Shown here one piece after another: positions 42,903 to 51,632 of a stretch of DNA of 64,000 nt. The position numbers and the translations under genes were made by a program. Under the pieces are notes generated by a model. The model had not been told where the DNA came from. It saw only the letters and a list, made by a program, of their open reading frames with translations, and did not search any database. Origin of the DNA: JAJPXC01 sp964562375 (GTDB taxonomy: Bacteria; Bacteroidota; Bacteroidia; Bacteroidales; Muribaculaceae); contig CAZLSW010000001.1 of assembly GCA_964562375.1 (NCBI GenBank), forward strand, positions 1 through 64,000. Reading direction: 5' to 3'. Positions within the stretch are counted from its first letter, which is position 1; every line of letters starts with the position of its first letter.

Positions 42903-45383
42903 ATGATAAAGAAAATCCTCCTCTTATTATGTGCGGTCGTGCCCACGCTGGCGTCGGCCCAGGTGGCCATGGGCTCATGGAAAATTCATCAGTCCTACAT
43001 CCGTCCTAAAGCCTACGATACGGGAAATATATCTTCTAATCCGTTCTATGGTTACCAAATGCAGGAAACCCCTACTAAAGTGTACACTATTACTGAGACG
43101 GGTCGCACCCTTTTCTCCTATGACAAAGAAACCCAAGAGGTGTATAGCTATACACGTGCCAACTTATTGAATGACAATTCAATAAATGGTATTTGGTACA
43201 ACCAAAAGGAGAAATATTTATTGATTGCTTATGACAATGCCAATATTGACCTTTTGTACGAGGATGGCAAGGTCTACAATCTCCCTGATATCAAAAATGC
43301 GGTCATGACAATTACTAAAGGTATAAACGATGTGGCCTTTGGTGACAAACGCATCTACTTGGCTACCACTTTCGGTATTGTGGAGATTGACGATCAAAAC
43401 CACTTTGTGGTGCAGTCGGGTAATTATAGCCAGAGTGTGGCATCGATTGCGTCGGTGGGAGATTACCTTGTAGCCACCAGTAACAACGTCTTGCGTTTTA
43501 TTAAAAAGAGCGATAAGATAAATTCCTGGGACAATTTTACATCTCTAGGCAGTTTCTATGGCAACAACTTTATCGGTATTAGCGACACCAAGATGTTATG
43601 TCGTAGTACCTACGGAAGTGGCAATTACACCGCAAGATTGATGGATTTCGATTTTGACAATGCTACCTTCACTTATAAATGGGTGATTGGTGCTGTTGAT
43701 ATTGACTATATTTACCCCATGTTTAACGGCAATTATTGGGTTAGACAAGCCAATTTCACCACCACTAGCTACGAAATTACCCCGGAGGGCACATACACAA
43801 CAATCACGCTTCCCGACGTATCCACTCAGTCCTACACTGTTACTTTTACTGTGCAGGGTGCCAAGAGTATATGGTACGGGACTAATGATGGCATTACCGA
43901 ATATAATTGTAGTGGTGATTCTCCCGTAATAGCTACCAATACAATTCGTCCTAGTTATCTTAATAGCGTGAAGTCTACCCGATTGAAATTCGGCAACTCC
44001 AACGCTCTTTACATTGCCGGCCTCGGAGTATCCGCCTGGTGGAACGTCGCCTATTGGAATTATCAGGCCCTGTCGCGTATCCACGAGGATGGCACTATCG
44101 AGGATCTTAACTGCTACAAAACCCAGTCGCACAATCACAGCCACTGGGATCCGGCCCAAGCTTGCGGTAATACCACCGATATTTGGGACGTTTACGACAT
44201 GACCGAGGACCCTGAGGACCCTGATATTTACTACGTCAGCAACCGTTGGGACGGCATCTACAAAATTGGCAAAAACGCCAATGGCGAGTGGGAGTCGTTG
44301 ATCAACTACTCCGTTGGCAACTCCAACTTCAAAGTCGTAGGCAACTGGGGTGTGCCTGTCGATGTTGTGGCTTTTGACAAAAACAACAACCTCTGGGCCG
44401 TTTTGTGCCAAAACGGCAGCAACAATCTCCACATGCTTCCCGCCGAAAAGCGCAAGCTTTCCACTGTCAGCGCTTCCGACTGGGTGACCATAGACATCCC
44501 TGGGATGAACGTCGACAACGACGGTTGTATCCTCATGTGCAAGCACTCCAACTTCATATTTATCACCGACAGCTCCTGGAATGGCCGCTTGCTCGCTTAC
44601 GACCACAAGGGCACTACCGACACCTCCGACGACGAGTTTTACCTCTGGGGCGATTTCCTTGACCAAGATGGTAAGACATTCACCAACAACTACTTGTATT
44701 GCGTAGCCGAGGACAATGACGGCAAGATTTGGATCGGCACTTATAGCGGCGTATTTGAGATTTCCAACCCCTCAGACGCCTTGAACCCCAACGCCTCTTT
44801 CACCCGCATCAAGGTACCTCGTAACGATGGTTCAGGATATGCCGACTACCTATGTGACAGCCAGGCTGTTACCTCTATCGCTGTCGATGGAGCCAACCGC
44901 AAGTGGGTGGGTACCGAGACTTCTGGCCTCTATCTTGTGAGCCCCTCCGGCGATGAGATTTTGGAGAACTTTACCTCCGACAACTCCGACCTCCCCGACA
45001 ACCTCATTTACTCCATCGCTTGCTCGCCATACAACAACTCAGTGTGGATCTCCACCAAGTATGGTTTGGCCGAGTATAGCTCCGATTCCTCACCCGCTGC
45101 CGACAACTTTAACGACGTTTACGCATATCCCAACCCTGTGCGCCCCGGCTACACCGGCTGGATCGTCATCAAGGGCTTGATGGATGGCTCACGCGTCAAG
45201 ATTGCCGACGCCGCCGGTAACGTATTCCTCGACACCACCAGCACTGGCGGCATGGTCGCCTGGGACGGCTGCAACGCCTCCGGGCAACGCGTCCGCACTG
45301 GTGTTTACTACGTCTTCGCATCGGTTTCGGGTGAAGGTGTCTCCACTGAAGGCGCTGTTACCAAAATCTTGGTAGTCAACTAA
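42903..45383 (+). CDS. porZ: Type IX secretion system protein PorZ (A-LPS delivery)
   Basis: The 826-aa protein has a signal peptide (about 1-20, ending ASA), two seven-bladed beta-propeller-like regions (blades such as SYTRANLLNDNSINGIWYN, GKIWIGTYSGVFEIS, NRKWVGTETSGLYLVS) and a C-terminal domain (YPNPVRPGYTGWIVIKG, GNVFLDTTSTGG, GQRVRTGVYYVFAS). This is the PorZ plan; PorZ is part of the surface attachment complex with PorU and hands anionic LPS to it for cargo anchoring. Length is close to P. gingivalis PorZ (about 780). The next gene starts 2 bases after the stop. Confidence 0.9.
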   Translation: MIKKILLLLCAVVPTLASAQVAMGSWKIHQSYIRPKAYDTGNISSNPFYGYQMQETPTKVYTITETGRTLFSYDKETQEVYSYTRANLLNDNSINGIWYNQKEKYLLIAYDNANIDLLYEDGKVYNLPDIKNAVMTITKGINDVAFGDKRIYLATTFGIVEIDDQNHFVVQSGNYSQSVASIASVGDYLVATSNNVLRFIKKSDKINSWDNFTSLGSFYGNNFIGISDTKMLCRSTYGSGNYTARLMDFDFDNATFTYKWVIGAVDIDYIYPMFNGNYWVRQANFTTTSYEITPEGTYTTITLPDVSTQSYTVTFTVQGAKSIWYGTNDGITEYNCSGDSPVIATNTIRPSYLNSVKSTRLKFGNSNALYIAGLGVSAWWNVAYWNYQALSRIHEDGTIEDLNCYKTQSHNHSHWDPAQACGNTTDIWDVYDMTEDPEDPDIYYVSNRWDGIYKIGKNANGEWESLINYSVGNSNFKVVGNWGVPVDVVAFDKNNNLWAVLCQNGSNNLHMLPAEKRKLSTVSASDWVTIDIPGMNVDNDGCILMCKHSNFIFITDSSWNGRLLAYDHKGTTDTSDDEFYLWGDFLDQDGKTFTNNYLYCVAEDNDGKIWIGTYSGVFEISNPSDALNPNASFTRIKVPRNDGSGYADYLCDSQAVTSIAVDGANRKWVGTETSGLYLVSPSGDEILENFTSDNSDLPDNLIYSIACSPYNNSVWISTKYGLAEYSSDSSPAADNFNDVYAYPNPVRPGYTGWIVIKGLMDGSRVKIADAAGNVFLDTTSTGGMVAWDGCNASGQRVRTGVYYVFASVSGEGVSTEGAVTKILVVN

Positions 45384-45385
45384 TC

Positions 45386-45913
45386 ATGAAGCCCGACCTG
45401 AAATACAGCGACGACACTGACAAAGCCTACGGACTCGCCGGCATGGCCATCGCAATGGTGGCCATGGACGGCGAGCGCCTGTTGGAAAGCATGTCGTTGG
45501 ACGCACAACCCGGCGAATCGGTGAGATTCACCCCCGATTTCTATTTCTCGGGCAATCCTCGCTTGTCGGCCCGAATCGCCTGGTATGAGATTTTAAAGCA
45601 CTTTCAGCTCTCTACCGGCATGATTATCGGCAACGTCATGTGCCGTTCCTACGTGGGTAAACGCACCTCGGTTGCCGACAACGTTAGGCAAGGGCTATAC
45701 GAATGTGTGGCCCAGGAAGGACACGACTCCTGTTCCCTCGATGACGACGAAATCCAGCAACTCTTTTCCAAAAGTTATAACGAAATGCACCGCATGTTTA
45801 TCCACTCTGGTGTGCAGGCGGTCGCCAGGGAATTTGCTACCACCATTGAGCGGGTGCGTGAAATGTCGCGTGGCGATGTCATCGACCAGCTCCGAATGCT
45901 ATCGATGTTGTAG
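45386..45913 (+). CDS. Conserved hypothetical protein coupled to porZ
   Basis: I do not recognise the family of this 175-aa protein. It has no signal peptide or membrane helix, is acidic overall and mainly helical (IARIAWYEILKHFQLSTGMIIGNVMC-like helix broken in the middle, then EIQQLFSKSYNEMHRMF). It begins 2 bases after the porZ stop, so translation is likely coupled. That hints at a cytoplasmic partner or regulator of the leuS-rdgB-porZ operon, but nothing in the sequence names a function. Confidence 0.7.
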   Translation: MKPDLKYSDDTDKAYGLAGMAIAMVAMDGERLLESMSLDAQPGESVRFTPDFYFSGNPRLSARIAWYEILKHFQLSTGMIIGNVMCRSYVGKRTSVADNVRQGLYECVAQEGHDSCSLDDDEIQQLFSKSYNEMHRMFIHSGVQAVAREFATTIERVREMSRGDVIDQLRMLSML

Positions 45914-45992
45914 TGGTTAATGGTTAATGGTTAGTGGTTAGTGATTAGTGATTAAGTATGATAGTAAATAAGCTGAAAAGCCATTAAAAAAT

Positions 45993-46053
45993 CAACTAAC
46001 AACTAACAACTAACAACTAACAACTAACAACTAACAACTAACAACTAACAACT
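45993..46053. repeat. 7-bp tandem array (CAACTAA)
   Basis: Nearly nine copies of CAACTAA. The array overlaps the last codons and the stop codon of the WbqC-family gene on the minus strand. A degenerate relative (GTTAATG/GTTAGTG) lies at about 45914-45950. Confidence 0.85.
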
Positions 46054-46660
46054 GCGCAAGATAGATCTGTGCCTCAGGGCCAAGGTTAAAGATAAGATCC
46101 AGGATAGAGAGCCCGGGAATAAACCCGAGGCTCTCTTGTCGTATTTGGTGGTAAGGGAGAGCCTCGCGATCGGAGGCTTCGTGATCGGGTCGATTTAAGT
46201 CGATATTATCCGAGGCTTCTGAATTAATTCTCTGAGAGATCGTATCGAGGTCGAGAATGGCTGCCACGGCGTTTGCGGCGGCTTCTGAGAGCCTCGCTAC
46301 CGTCGGGTAGATGTCGGGTGTGTCCCGACTGAAAAAGGGCGTCAGACGCGAAATATAGAACTCAAAGTAGGGAGTGCGCCCGTAAGCCGATTCCAGGGCA
46401 GTCATATGTTTGTCCCACCACTCTCCATGTCGCGAGATGCGCACGTCGTCCCAAGTGGGGCAAGTGGAGAAGTCGGGCTTCTCGATGGGCACCGTCAAGG
46501 CGATTTTACCGCGTGTATCGGCTATTTCAAAGCGATGGGTACCCTTGTTTCGCTTGTCGTAGCGCAACGCTTTATCGATCGTCCAGGAGCCATGAGAGGC
46601 CGCCTGGGCAAAATAGTAAGGCCCGGGAAAGAGTAGGGGAGGCAGGGTGATGCTCGCCAT
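46031..46660 (-). CDS. WbqC family protein
   Basis: I start at the ATG at 46660 (MASITLPPLLFPGPYYFAQA); the longer frame overlaps lepB. The 209-aa protein has the WbqC-like start (FPG..YYFAQAA), YDKRNKGTHRFEIADTRGKIALTVPIEK, and WWDKHMTALESAYGRTPYFEFY. Members occur in O-antigen and amino-sugar nucleotide clusters; the biochemical role is not well defined. It follows lepB with a single base between, in the dapB-lepB-wbqC operon. Its last residues (QLLVVSC) are encoded by a 7-bp tandem repeat, so the C-terminus may vary between strains. Confidence 0.85.
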   Translation of the reverse strand: MASITLPPLLFPGPYYFAQAASHGSWTIDKALRYDKRNKGTHRFEIADTRGKIALTVPIEKPDFSTCPTWDDVRISRHGEWWDKHMTALESAYGRTPYFEFYISRLTPFFSRDTPDIYPTVARLSEAAANAVAAILDLDTISQRINSEASDNIDLNRPDHEASDREALPYHQIRQESLGFIPGLSILDLIFNLGPEAQIYLAQLLVVSC

Positions 46661-46661
46661 T

Positions 46662-48122
46662 TTAGTTCTTGTCGGGATTGGCATCCTTGAGGATACGATT
46701 CCAGCGGATGCCGCCGTCCAGGATGCCGTGATCCTTGTCAAAGGAGATAAGGACGCGCCACGGGGTACCCACGACGTGGTCTTCAGGAACGAATCCCCAA
46801 TAGCGCGAGTCGAGCGAGTTGTCGCGGTTGTCGCCCATCATGAAATAGTAGTCCATTCGGAACTGGTAGTGGGTCTGCGGCTCGCCGTTGATATACACGG
46901 TGTTACCCTCAAGATGGGCATCAGGGTTGTTCTCGTAGACGCGTATGCAACGCTCATAGATTGGCCAGGATACAGAATCAAGCTTCAGTTTCACCCCTTT
47001 TTTGGGTATCCACAGGCCGTTGCTGCCGCCGTAATTGGAGCGAGTCCAGTTGGCCGACTGGCTCTCGGGGAACAGGAATTCACCCACGGGCGACGGCATT
47101 TGGAACACGAGATTGATCTGATGGTCGTTTTCGAGCGATTTTACCATCTGTTGCGTCAAGGGAAGCAAGTAGATTGGATTCATCACTCCCGTGCGTCCTA
47201 CGGTGAAGCCAAGGCTCTCCATGGCCTCGTAATCCGATTCTTGGGGACGGTACCAAGCTCGGGTGTAATCGTCTCTGCTCACACCAAGTTCCTCCCAATA
47301 CTCCTCCGTGAGCGGCTGACCGTTGGTTTGGACAAAGTAATTGAACTGGGCACTCTCGGGCATCGCCTGGGCCTCCCCGTTGATGTGGATTACGCCGTCG
47401 ACGATGGAGATACGCTCGCCGGGTAGACCCACGCAACGCTTCACATAGTTCTCGCGACGGTCGACGGGGCGGTATATCACCTCGCCGAGTTCATCGGAAT
47501 GGAGGGCGAGATTCTCCCGGCCGTACATCTTCACCAGCGTGTAATAATCAGGGTTGGATACCTTGGAGAATACGGTGTCGCCAGCGGGGAAGTTGAACAC
47601 CACAATGTCGCCCGACTCCACCGAGCGCTGCCCTTTCAAGCGGTGATAACCGGTGGACGGCGAGTCGAGGTAGCTTTTGCAGTTAAGGATAGGCAACGTG
47701 TTGTGTACCAATGGGAAATGAACGATCGTCATTGGCACGCGGGGTCCGTATACCGTCTTGTTGACGAATAGGAAGTCGCCTGTGAGCAACGTTTTCTCCA
47801 GCGATGAGGAGGGTATTTGATAGTTTTGGCCCAGAAAAGCGAACACAAAATACACCAGAATCAAAGCGTAGACGATGGCGTCGACCCAGCTCATAAGAGT
47901 TTTAACGGCCTTGTTTTTCGACTTTTTCCACCATGTGAAAGGGATGTAACCCGTGATGTAAATGTCGAAAAGCAAGAACAGGCCCAGAGCGAGCCAGGGA
48001 TTGCCCATCCATATCACCCACAGGATGAAAATCACGGCAACCAGGGAGAAGCGCACCCATCGGGTGGCTTTGATTCCCGACGTGCGTGCTTTGAGCGAGG
48101 CTTTGATGCGGTCAGTGTTCAT
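46662..48122 (-). CDS. lepB: Signal peptidase I
   Basis: The 486-aa membrane protease removes signal peptides of exported proteins. It has N-terminal membrane helices (about 22-60 and 80-98), the catalytic Ser in QIPSSSLEKTL (about 107) and the catalytic Lys in NYVKRCVGLPGERI (about 228), then box E GDNRDNSLDSRYWGFVP. It is much longer than the E. coli enzyme (324) because of an insertion between boxes D and E (about 250-400), a feature of Bacteroidetes LepB. It lies 15 bases downstream of dapB. Confidence 0.95.
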   Translation of the reverse strand: MNTDRIKASLKARTSGIKATRWVRFSLVAVIFILWVIWMGNPWLALGLFLLFDIYITGYIPFTWWKKSKNKAVKTLMSWVDAIVYALILVYFVFAFLGQNYQIPSSSLEKTLLTGDFLFVNKTVYGPRVPMTIVHFPLVHNTLPILNCKSYLDSPSTGYHRLKGQRSVESGDIVVFNFPAGDTVFSKVSNPDYYTLVKMYGRENLALHSDELGEVIYRPVDRRENYVKRCVGLPGERISIVDGVIHINGEAQAMPESAQFNYFVQTNGQPLTEEYWEELGVSRDDYTRAWYRPQESDYEAMESLGFTVGRTGVMNPIYLLPLTQQMVKSLENDHQINLVFQMPSPVGEFLFPESQSANWTRSNYGGSNGLWIPKKGVKLKLDSVSWPIYERCIRVYENNPDAHLEGNTVYINGEPQTHYQFRMDYYFMMGDNRDNSLDSRYWGFVPEDHVVGTPWRVLISFDKDHGILDGGIRWNRILKDANPDKN

Positions 48123-48137
48123 TTTATGGAGATGGGG

Positions 48138-48872
48138 CTATTTTGACAAGATTTCGGAAAGCATATCTTGGACATCGTAGAATCCCTTGCGGCCTTGGAG
48201 CCACTCGGCGGCCATCACGGCGCCCAGAGCGAAACCGTCGCGCGACTTGGCCCGGTGCTCGATGGTGATGGTGTCCACAGGGCTATCCCAGGCGATGATA
48301 TGGGTCCCGGGAACCTCCCCCTCGCGCTCGTGGGCTATGCCCAGGTGAGGTGCGGTTTGATCGGGGAGTTCGTTCCAGTCCTTATAGCGTGAATTGTTGG
48401 CTAAAATGCCTTCAGCCAAGGTAATAGCCGTGCCACTGGGATGGTCGAGCTTGTGGATGTGATGTATCTCCTTCATTGAGGCGTTGTACTGGTCGAAATG
48501 GTCCATGAGCTTGGCCAACTCGGCGTTAACCTTGAAGAACAGGTTGACACCGATGCTGTAATTGGAGCTCCACATAAAGCCCACGCCCTTGTCCTTGGCC
48601 AATTCTTTAGCTTCAGGCAGGGCGTCGGCCCAACCCGTTGACCCTGAGACTGTGGGGATGCCGCGGGAAATCGCTTTGCGGCAATTGTCGGCCGCAGTGT
48701 GCGGTGTCGAGAATTCGATGATGGCATCCGAGGAGAGTAGGGCAGGCGAGTCCCAGTCCTGGGGATTGTCAACGTCAATCACACACGCTATTTCGTGGCC
48801 GCGCTCACGAGCGATGCGCTCAATCGCGTGGCCCATTTTTCCGTAACCTACGATGGAGATTTTCATTTTCAT
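48138..48872 (-). CDS. dapB: 4-hydroxy-tetrahydrodipicolinate reductase
   Basis: I start at 48872 (MKMKISIVGYGKMGHAI); the ATG at 48866 (MKISIVGYG) is equally possible, and the longer frame runs through the promoter. The enzyme of about 244 aa reduces dihydrodipicolinate in lysine and diaminopimelate synthesis. Motifs: GYGKMG (NAD(P)H binding), EFSTPHTAADNC, SGSTGW, the catalytic EIHHIHKLDHPSGTA, and HIIAWDSPVDTITIEHRA. It heads the dapB-lepB-wbqC operon, an order I recall as common in Bacteroidetes. Confidence 0.96.
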   Translation of the reverse strand: MKMKISIVGYGKMGHAIERIARERGHEIACVIDVDNPQDWDSPALLSSDAIIEFSTPHTAADNCRKAISRGIPTVSGSTGWADALPEAKELAKDKGVGFMWSSNYSIGVNLFFKVNAELAKLMDHFDQYNASMKEIHHIHKLDHPSGTAITLAEGILANNSRYKDWNELPDQTAPHLGIAHEREGEVPGTHIIAWDSPVDTITIEHRAKSRDGFALGAVMAAEWLQGRKGFYDVQDMLSEILSK

Positions 48873-48886
48873 CAATTTATTAGACG

Positions 48887-48894
48887 CGAAGGTA
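48887..48894 (-). promoter_or_regulatory. -7 element TACCTTCG for dapB
   Basis: The minus strand reads TACCTTCGCG, about 15-20 bases upstream of the dapB ATGs. Same TAnnTTYGCG form as at other genes in the window. It faces the phage-type operon that starts at 48973 on the other strand. Confidence 0.5.
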
Positions 48895-48951
48895 CAAAAA
48901 AAGTTGCAATCCTTTGGTGAAAATGACATATACCACGGCTCACCTCAACGG

Positions 48952-48959
48952 TAACTTTG
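48952..48959 (+). promoter_or_regulatory. -7 element TAACTTTG for the portal operon
   Basis: A perfect TAnnTTTG match followed by CGG and an A-rich run; the ATG of the first gene follows 13 bases on at 48973. No good -33 box is seen at the usual distance. Confidence 0.6.
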
Positions 48960-48972
48960 CGGAAAAAACTTT

Positions 48973-49518
48973 ATGGTAATCTCAATTTCACAATCTGAAA
49001 TGCTGGTTCTGTGGCGCCAACTGCGCTATAATGAGCCTATTAGAAACGACGCCGCGGTAACCCGTGTGGATGGTGTCGACCGCGACCGTCTCCACCAAGT
49101 GGAAATGCGCAACTGGTACCTCAATCTCCTGGCTACTGGTCATTTACGCTACCTGAAAATTAGCGATATCGCCACCCAGGTCGCCGTAACCGACATGGGC
49201 GACGGCACGGGTAGAGTGCTGTTGCCTGAGAAGTGTGTACGTCCACTGTGTGTTACCTTGGACGGCTGGGATCGCTGCGCTCGGGTGGTGGAGCCCGATT
49301 CCCTAGAGGCTGAGATGCAGCTCAATGAATTCAGCCGGGGTAGAACGGTTGAGCCGGTGGCCGTGCATTATCCGGGTCAACTGAGGCTATACTCCCTGGT
49401 CGATGGAGTAACGCCCAAGATCACATCCCTGCGCTGCGTCATGGAGCCCTCCGACGGCGTCTACGAGCTCGACGACAGCGCCCTATTAACCATTAACCCT
49501 TTAACCATTAACCATTAA
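48973..49518 (+). CDS. Phage-associated protein, possible head-tail connector
   Basis: This 181-aa protein is not recognised by family. It is soluble, with a helical N-terminal half (SEMLVLWRQLRYNEPIRNDA) and a beta-rich second half (GRVLLPEKCVRPLCVTLDGW, VAVHYPGQLRLYSL) that recalls small connector or completion proteins of phages. It lies 4 bases upstream of the portal gene and begins the operon, so a part in particle assembly is a reasonable inference. The last ten residues (LLTINPLTIN..) come from a 7-bp repeat that supplies the stop codon. Confidence 0.5.
   Translation: MVISISQSEMLVLWRQLRYNEPIRNDAAVTRVDGVDRDRLHQVEMRNWYLNLLATGHLRYLKISDIATQVAVTDMGDGTGRVLLPEKCVRPLCVTLDGWDRCARVVEPDSLEAEMQLNEFSRGRTVEPVAVHYPGQLRLYSLVDGVTPKITSLRCVMEPSDGVYELDDSALLTINPLTINH
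49485..49518. repeat. 7-bp tandem array (TTAACCA)
   Basis: Four to five copies of TTAACCA/TTAACCC that form the last codons and stop of the 181-aa gene and run up to the portal gene start. Confidence 0.75.
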
Positions 49519-49522
49519 ACAA

Positions 49523-50902
49523 ATGGAAACCACTGAAAAAATTATCTCCCTTGAGGTCCTCGCCGCCTCCCGACGTGCCTGGAACCGCATGGCCAACATC
49601 CGCCAAAACCGCTCCCGTTTCAAGGATTTCACCTACGGCAAACAATGGGGCGACAAAGAGAAAACACCTGAGGGTATCACCCTCACCGAAGAGCAACTCA
49701 CTATCAATCAAGGTGCTCGTCCCCAAACCAACAACCTCATCCGTCAGATGGTGAAGACCATCATTGGTCGATATCGCCAGCAACAGGCCGAGCGACAAAT
49801 CCAGCACGGCCTCAAGGGCCTTTATCGCCGAAATATGCTCCCCGAACTCGATTCCCGGCTCCTCGAGGAATTCCTAATCTCGGGTTGCGCTATCCAACGT
49901 ATAAGCACCGAAACCACCATGAAAGGCCGCGGCCCATGGGTGGAGAACGTAAATCCCAACACATTCTTTGTCAACGACTTCCGCGATCCTCGCGGCTGGG
50001 ACGTGGAGCTTCTTGGCATGGTGCATGATTGGAGCCTACGTGAGGTGATCATGCGCTTCGGCCACGGCGACCCCGACCGTATAGAGCGCCTTCGCGAGGT
50101 ATACAGCATTGTCCGAGGAGAGTCGTTCCTCAATGGCGATTTTCTTGGCGGTCCTACCGACCGCTGCCGGGTAATCGAGGCTTGGACCCTTGAGAGTCAT
50201 GGACTTATCGAAGTCCACGACCCCGTGAGAGGCGTCTATGAGGTGTTGGACGCCGCCTGCATCGATGATGTCAACGCTCAAAACGGCCAGCGACGCCGTA
50301 AAGGTATCCCCGAGCGTCGCGTGCGCCAGTGCATATCCACATTCTGGCGTTGCCGTTACATGTCGCCCACAGGCGAGTTATTGCACAGTTATATCGCTGA
50401 GCAGCACCCATTTGTATTCAAGTTTTACCCCCTCACCGACGGCGAGGTACATTCCTTTGTCGAGGATATTATCCATCAGCAAAAGCACGTCAACCGCATC
50501 ATCACAATGGTCGATCAAGTGATGCGCACTTCAGCCAAGGGCGCTCTCCTTTATCCCGTGCAGTGCCTCACAAAGGGTACCTCAATCAAGGACATTTCTA
50601 AGGTGTGGAGCGCACCCGACGCCGTCATTCCCTACAACGCTTCCAGCCTCGGCGAACCCCACCAGATCACGACCTCCTCCGGCGACATTGGAGCCTACAA
50701 CCTTTTGAATCTCGAGCTCCAACTCTTGCAGGATGTCTCTGGCGTTGGCGACGCCCTGTTGGGCAAAAATATCTCGGCCGCCAAGGGCGAAGGGGTATAC
50801 GAGGCTCAGGTGAGAAACGCCACAATCGCCATCTCCGACCTTCTCGAAACATTCCAATCTCTCGTTGAACAACGTGATCAAAAGTTGTTAAAATTGCAAT
50901 AA
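49523..50902 (+). CDS. Phage portal protein (P22-like), short form
   Basis: The 459-aa protein resembles P22-type portals, the dodecameric ring through which terminase pumps DNA. Supporting segments: RQMVKTIIGRYRQQQAERQ near the N-terminus (like NxxRxxVrxivGxxRQxRP), PWVENVNPNTFFVND-RDPRGWDVELLGMVHDW, VIEAWTLESHG, and HQQKHVNRIITMVDQVM. It ends after SDLLETFQSLVEQRDQKLLKLQ, soon after the region where portals enter the long C-terminal barrel, and is shorter than P22 portal (725 aa). No frameshift is visible at the end. It is in an operon with three further small genes, but the terminase is 34 kb away. Portal identity is probable, particle function inferred. Confidence 0.75.
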   Translation: METTEKIISLEVLAASRRAWNRMANIRQNRSRFKDFTYGKQWGDKEKTPEGITLTEEQLTINQGARPQTNNLIRQMVKTIIGRYRQQQAERQIQHGLKGLYRRNMLPELDSRLLEEFLISGCAIQRISTETTMKGRGPWVENVNPNTFFVNDFRDPRGWDVELLGMVHDWSLREVIMRFGHGDPDRIERLREVYSIVRGESFLNGDFLGGPTDRCRVIEAWTLESHGLIEVHDPVRGVYEVLDAACIDDVNAQNGQRRRKGIPERRVRQCISTFWRCRYMSPTGELLHSYIAEQHPFVFKFYPLTDGEVHSFVEDIIHQQKHVNRIITMVDQVMRTSAKGALLYPVQCLTKGTSIKDISKVWSAPDAVIPYNASSLGEPHQITTSSGDIGAYNLLNLELQLLQDVSGVGDALLGKNISAAKGEGVYEAQVRNATIAISDLLETFQSLVEQRDQKLLKLQ

Positions 50903-50951
50903 TAGCAAAAATAATTGTAAGCTGTGCAATGAAATTGCCCATGCCGACTTG

Positions 50952-50959
50952 TAAATTTG
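50952..50959 (+). promoter_or_regulatory. -7 element TAAATTTG inside the portal operon
   Basis: A perfect TAnnTTTG match in the 87-base gap after the portal gene, 30 bases before the ATG at 50990. It suggests an internal promoter for the two small genes that follow. Confidence 0.45.
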
Positions 50960-50989
50960 TCAAAAATTCTAAGATATACATCTAAAACT

Positions 50990-51436
50990 ATGACAACTCG
51001 AAACACACAATCAATCTTGCGTCAGCGACGCGATCGCCACTTGGTTTTGGCGATCCGTCGCGTGATTCAGGAGGCTCACCACCGCGGCGAAATGCCCCTG
51101 ATGAGCGAGGTCGCCGCAAGGGCCGTTAAGCAAGCCGCCCCCGGCTATTACGTGGAATATTCCACAGCTCAGCAGATGATGTACCGCAGCGTCGACCACT
51201 CACGGCTGTCGCCCCTCCATCAGGTAATGTGGCAAGAGATACGGCAAAAAGCCCAAGGGCGTATCGACAATGGTCAAGCACCATCCATGGCTCGCGCCGT
51301 CGAAGAGGTCCTGCTTTTGGAGCCTGCCTCCCGTTACTTCATTACCCCCCAGCACGCCCAGCGCATCTACCAGCGCCACCGCCACCGCAGGAAGGAAGGC
51401 GGTTCGACCTCCTCCCTCCAATATTCCTCTCGTTAG
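50990..51436 (+). CDS. Small basic helical protein of the portal operon
   Basis: I take the ATG at 50990 (MTTRNTQSILRQRRDRHLVLA); the longer frame would need TTG. The 148-aa protein is unrecognised, strongly basic, helical and rich in Arg, Gln and His, with a C-terminal HRHRRKEGG. Basic charge would allow contact with DNA. Position after the portal gene suggests a particle or packaging accessory, but there is no motif to confirm it. Confidence 0.5.
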   Translation: MTTRNTQSILRQRRDRHLVLAIRRVIQEAHHRGEMPLMSEVAARAVKQAAPGYYVEYSTAQQMMYRSVDHSRLSPLHQVMWQEIRQKAQGRIDNGQAPSMARAVEEVLLLEPASRYFITPQHAQRIYQRHRHRRKEGGSTSSLQYSSR

Positions 51437-51454
51437 TTCAACTTTCTCAAGTGT

Positions 51455-51590
51455 TGAAACCACGAATTAACACTAATGAACACCAACAAATTAACAGGGT
51501 TTCTAATAAATTTTAGAGAGCTAACGCTCTTTAATTAACACTAATGCAGATAGCGTTGCGTTATGGAAATTCGTGTTGATACTTCTCCCA
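51455..51590. repeat. Dispersed intergenic repeat (copy of the 35.2-kb element)
   Basis: Bases 51539-51580 match the reverse complement of 35301-35343 with few changes, and the neighbouring CACGAATTAACACTAAT at about 51461-51477 repeats the same words. This fills most of the 196-base gap between the two small phage-type genes; no gene is seen in it. Confidence 0.7.
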
Positions 51591-51632
51591 GCCCGGTCAC
51601 GTCCCCTCCTTAATCCTTAATCCTTTATTTAT

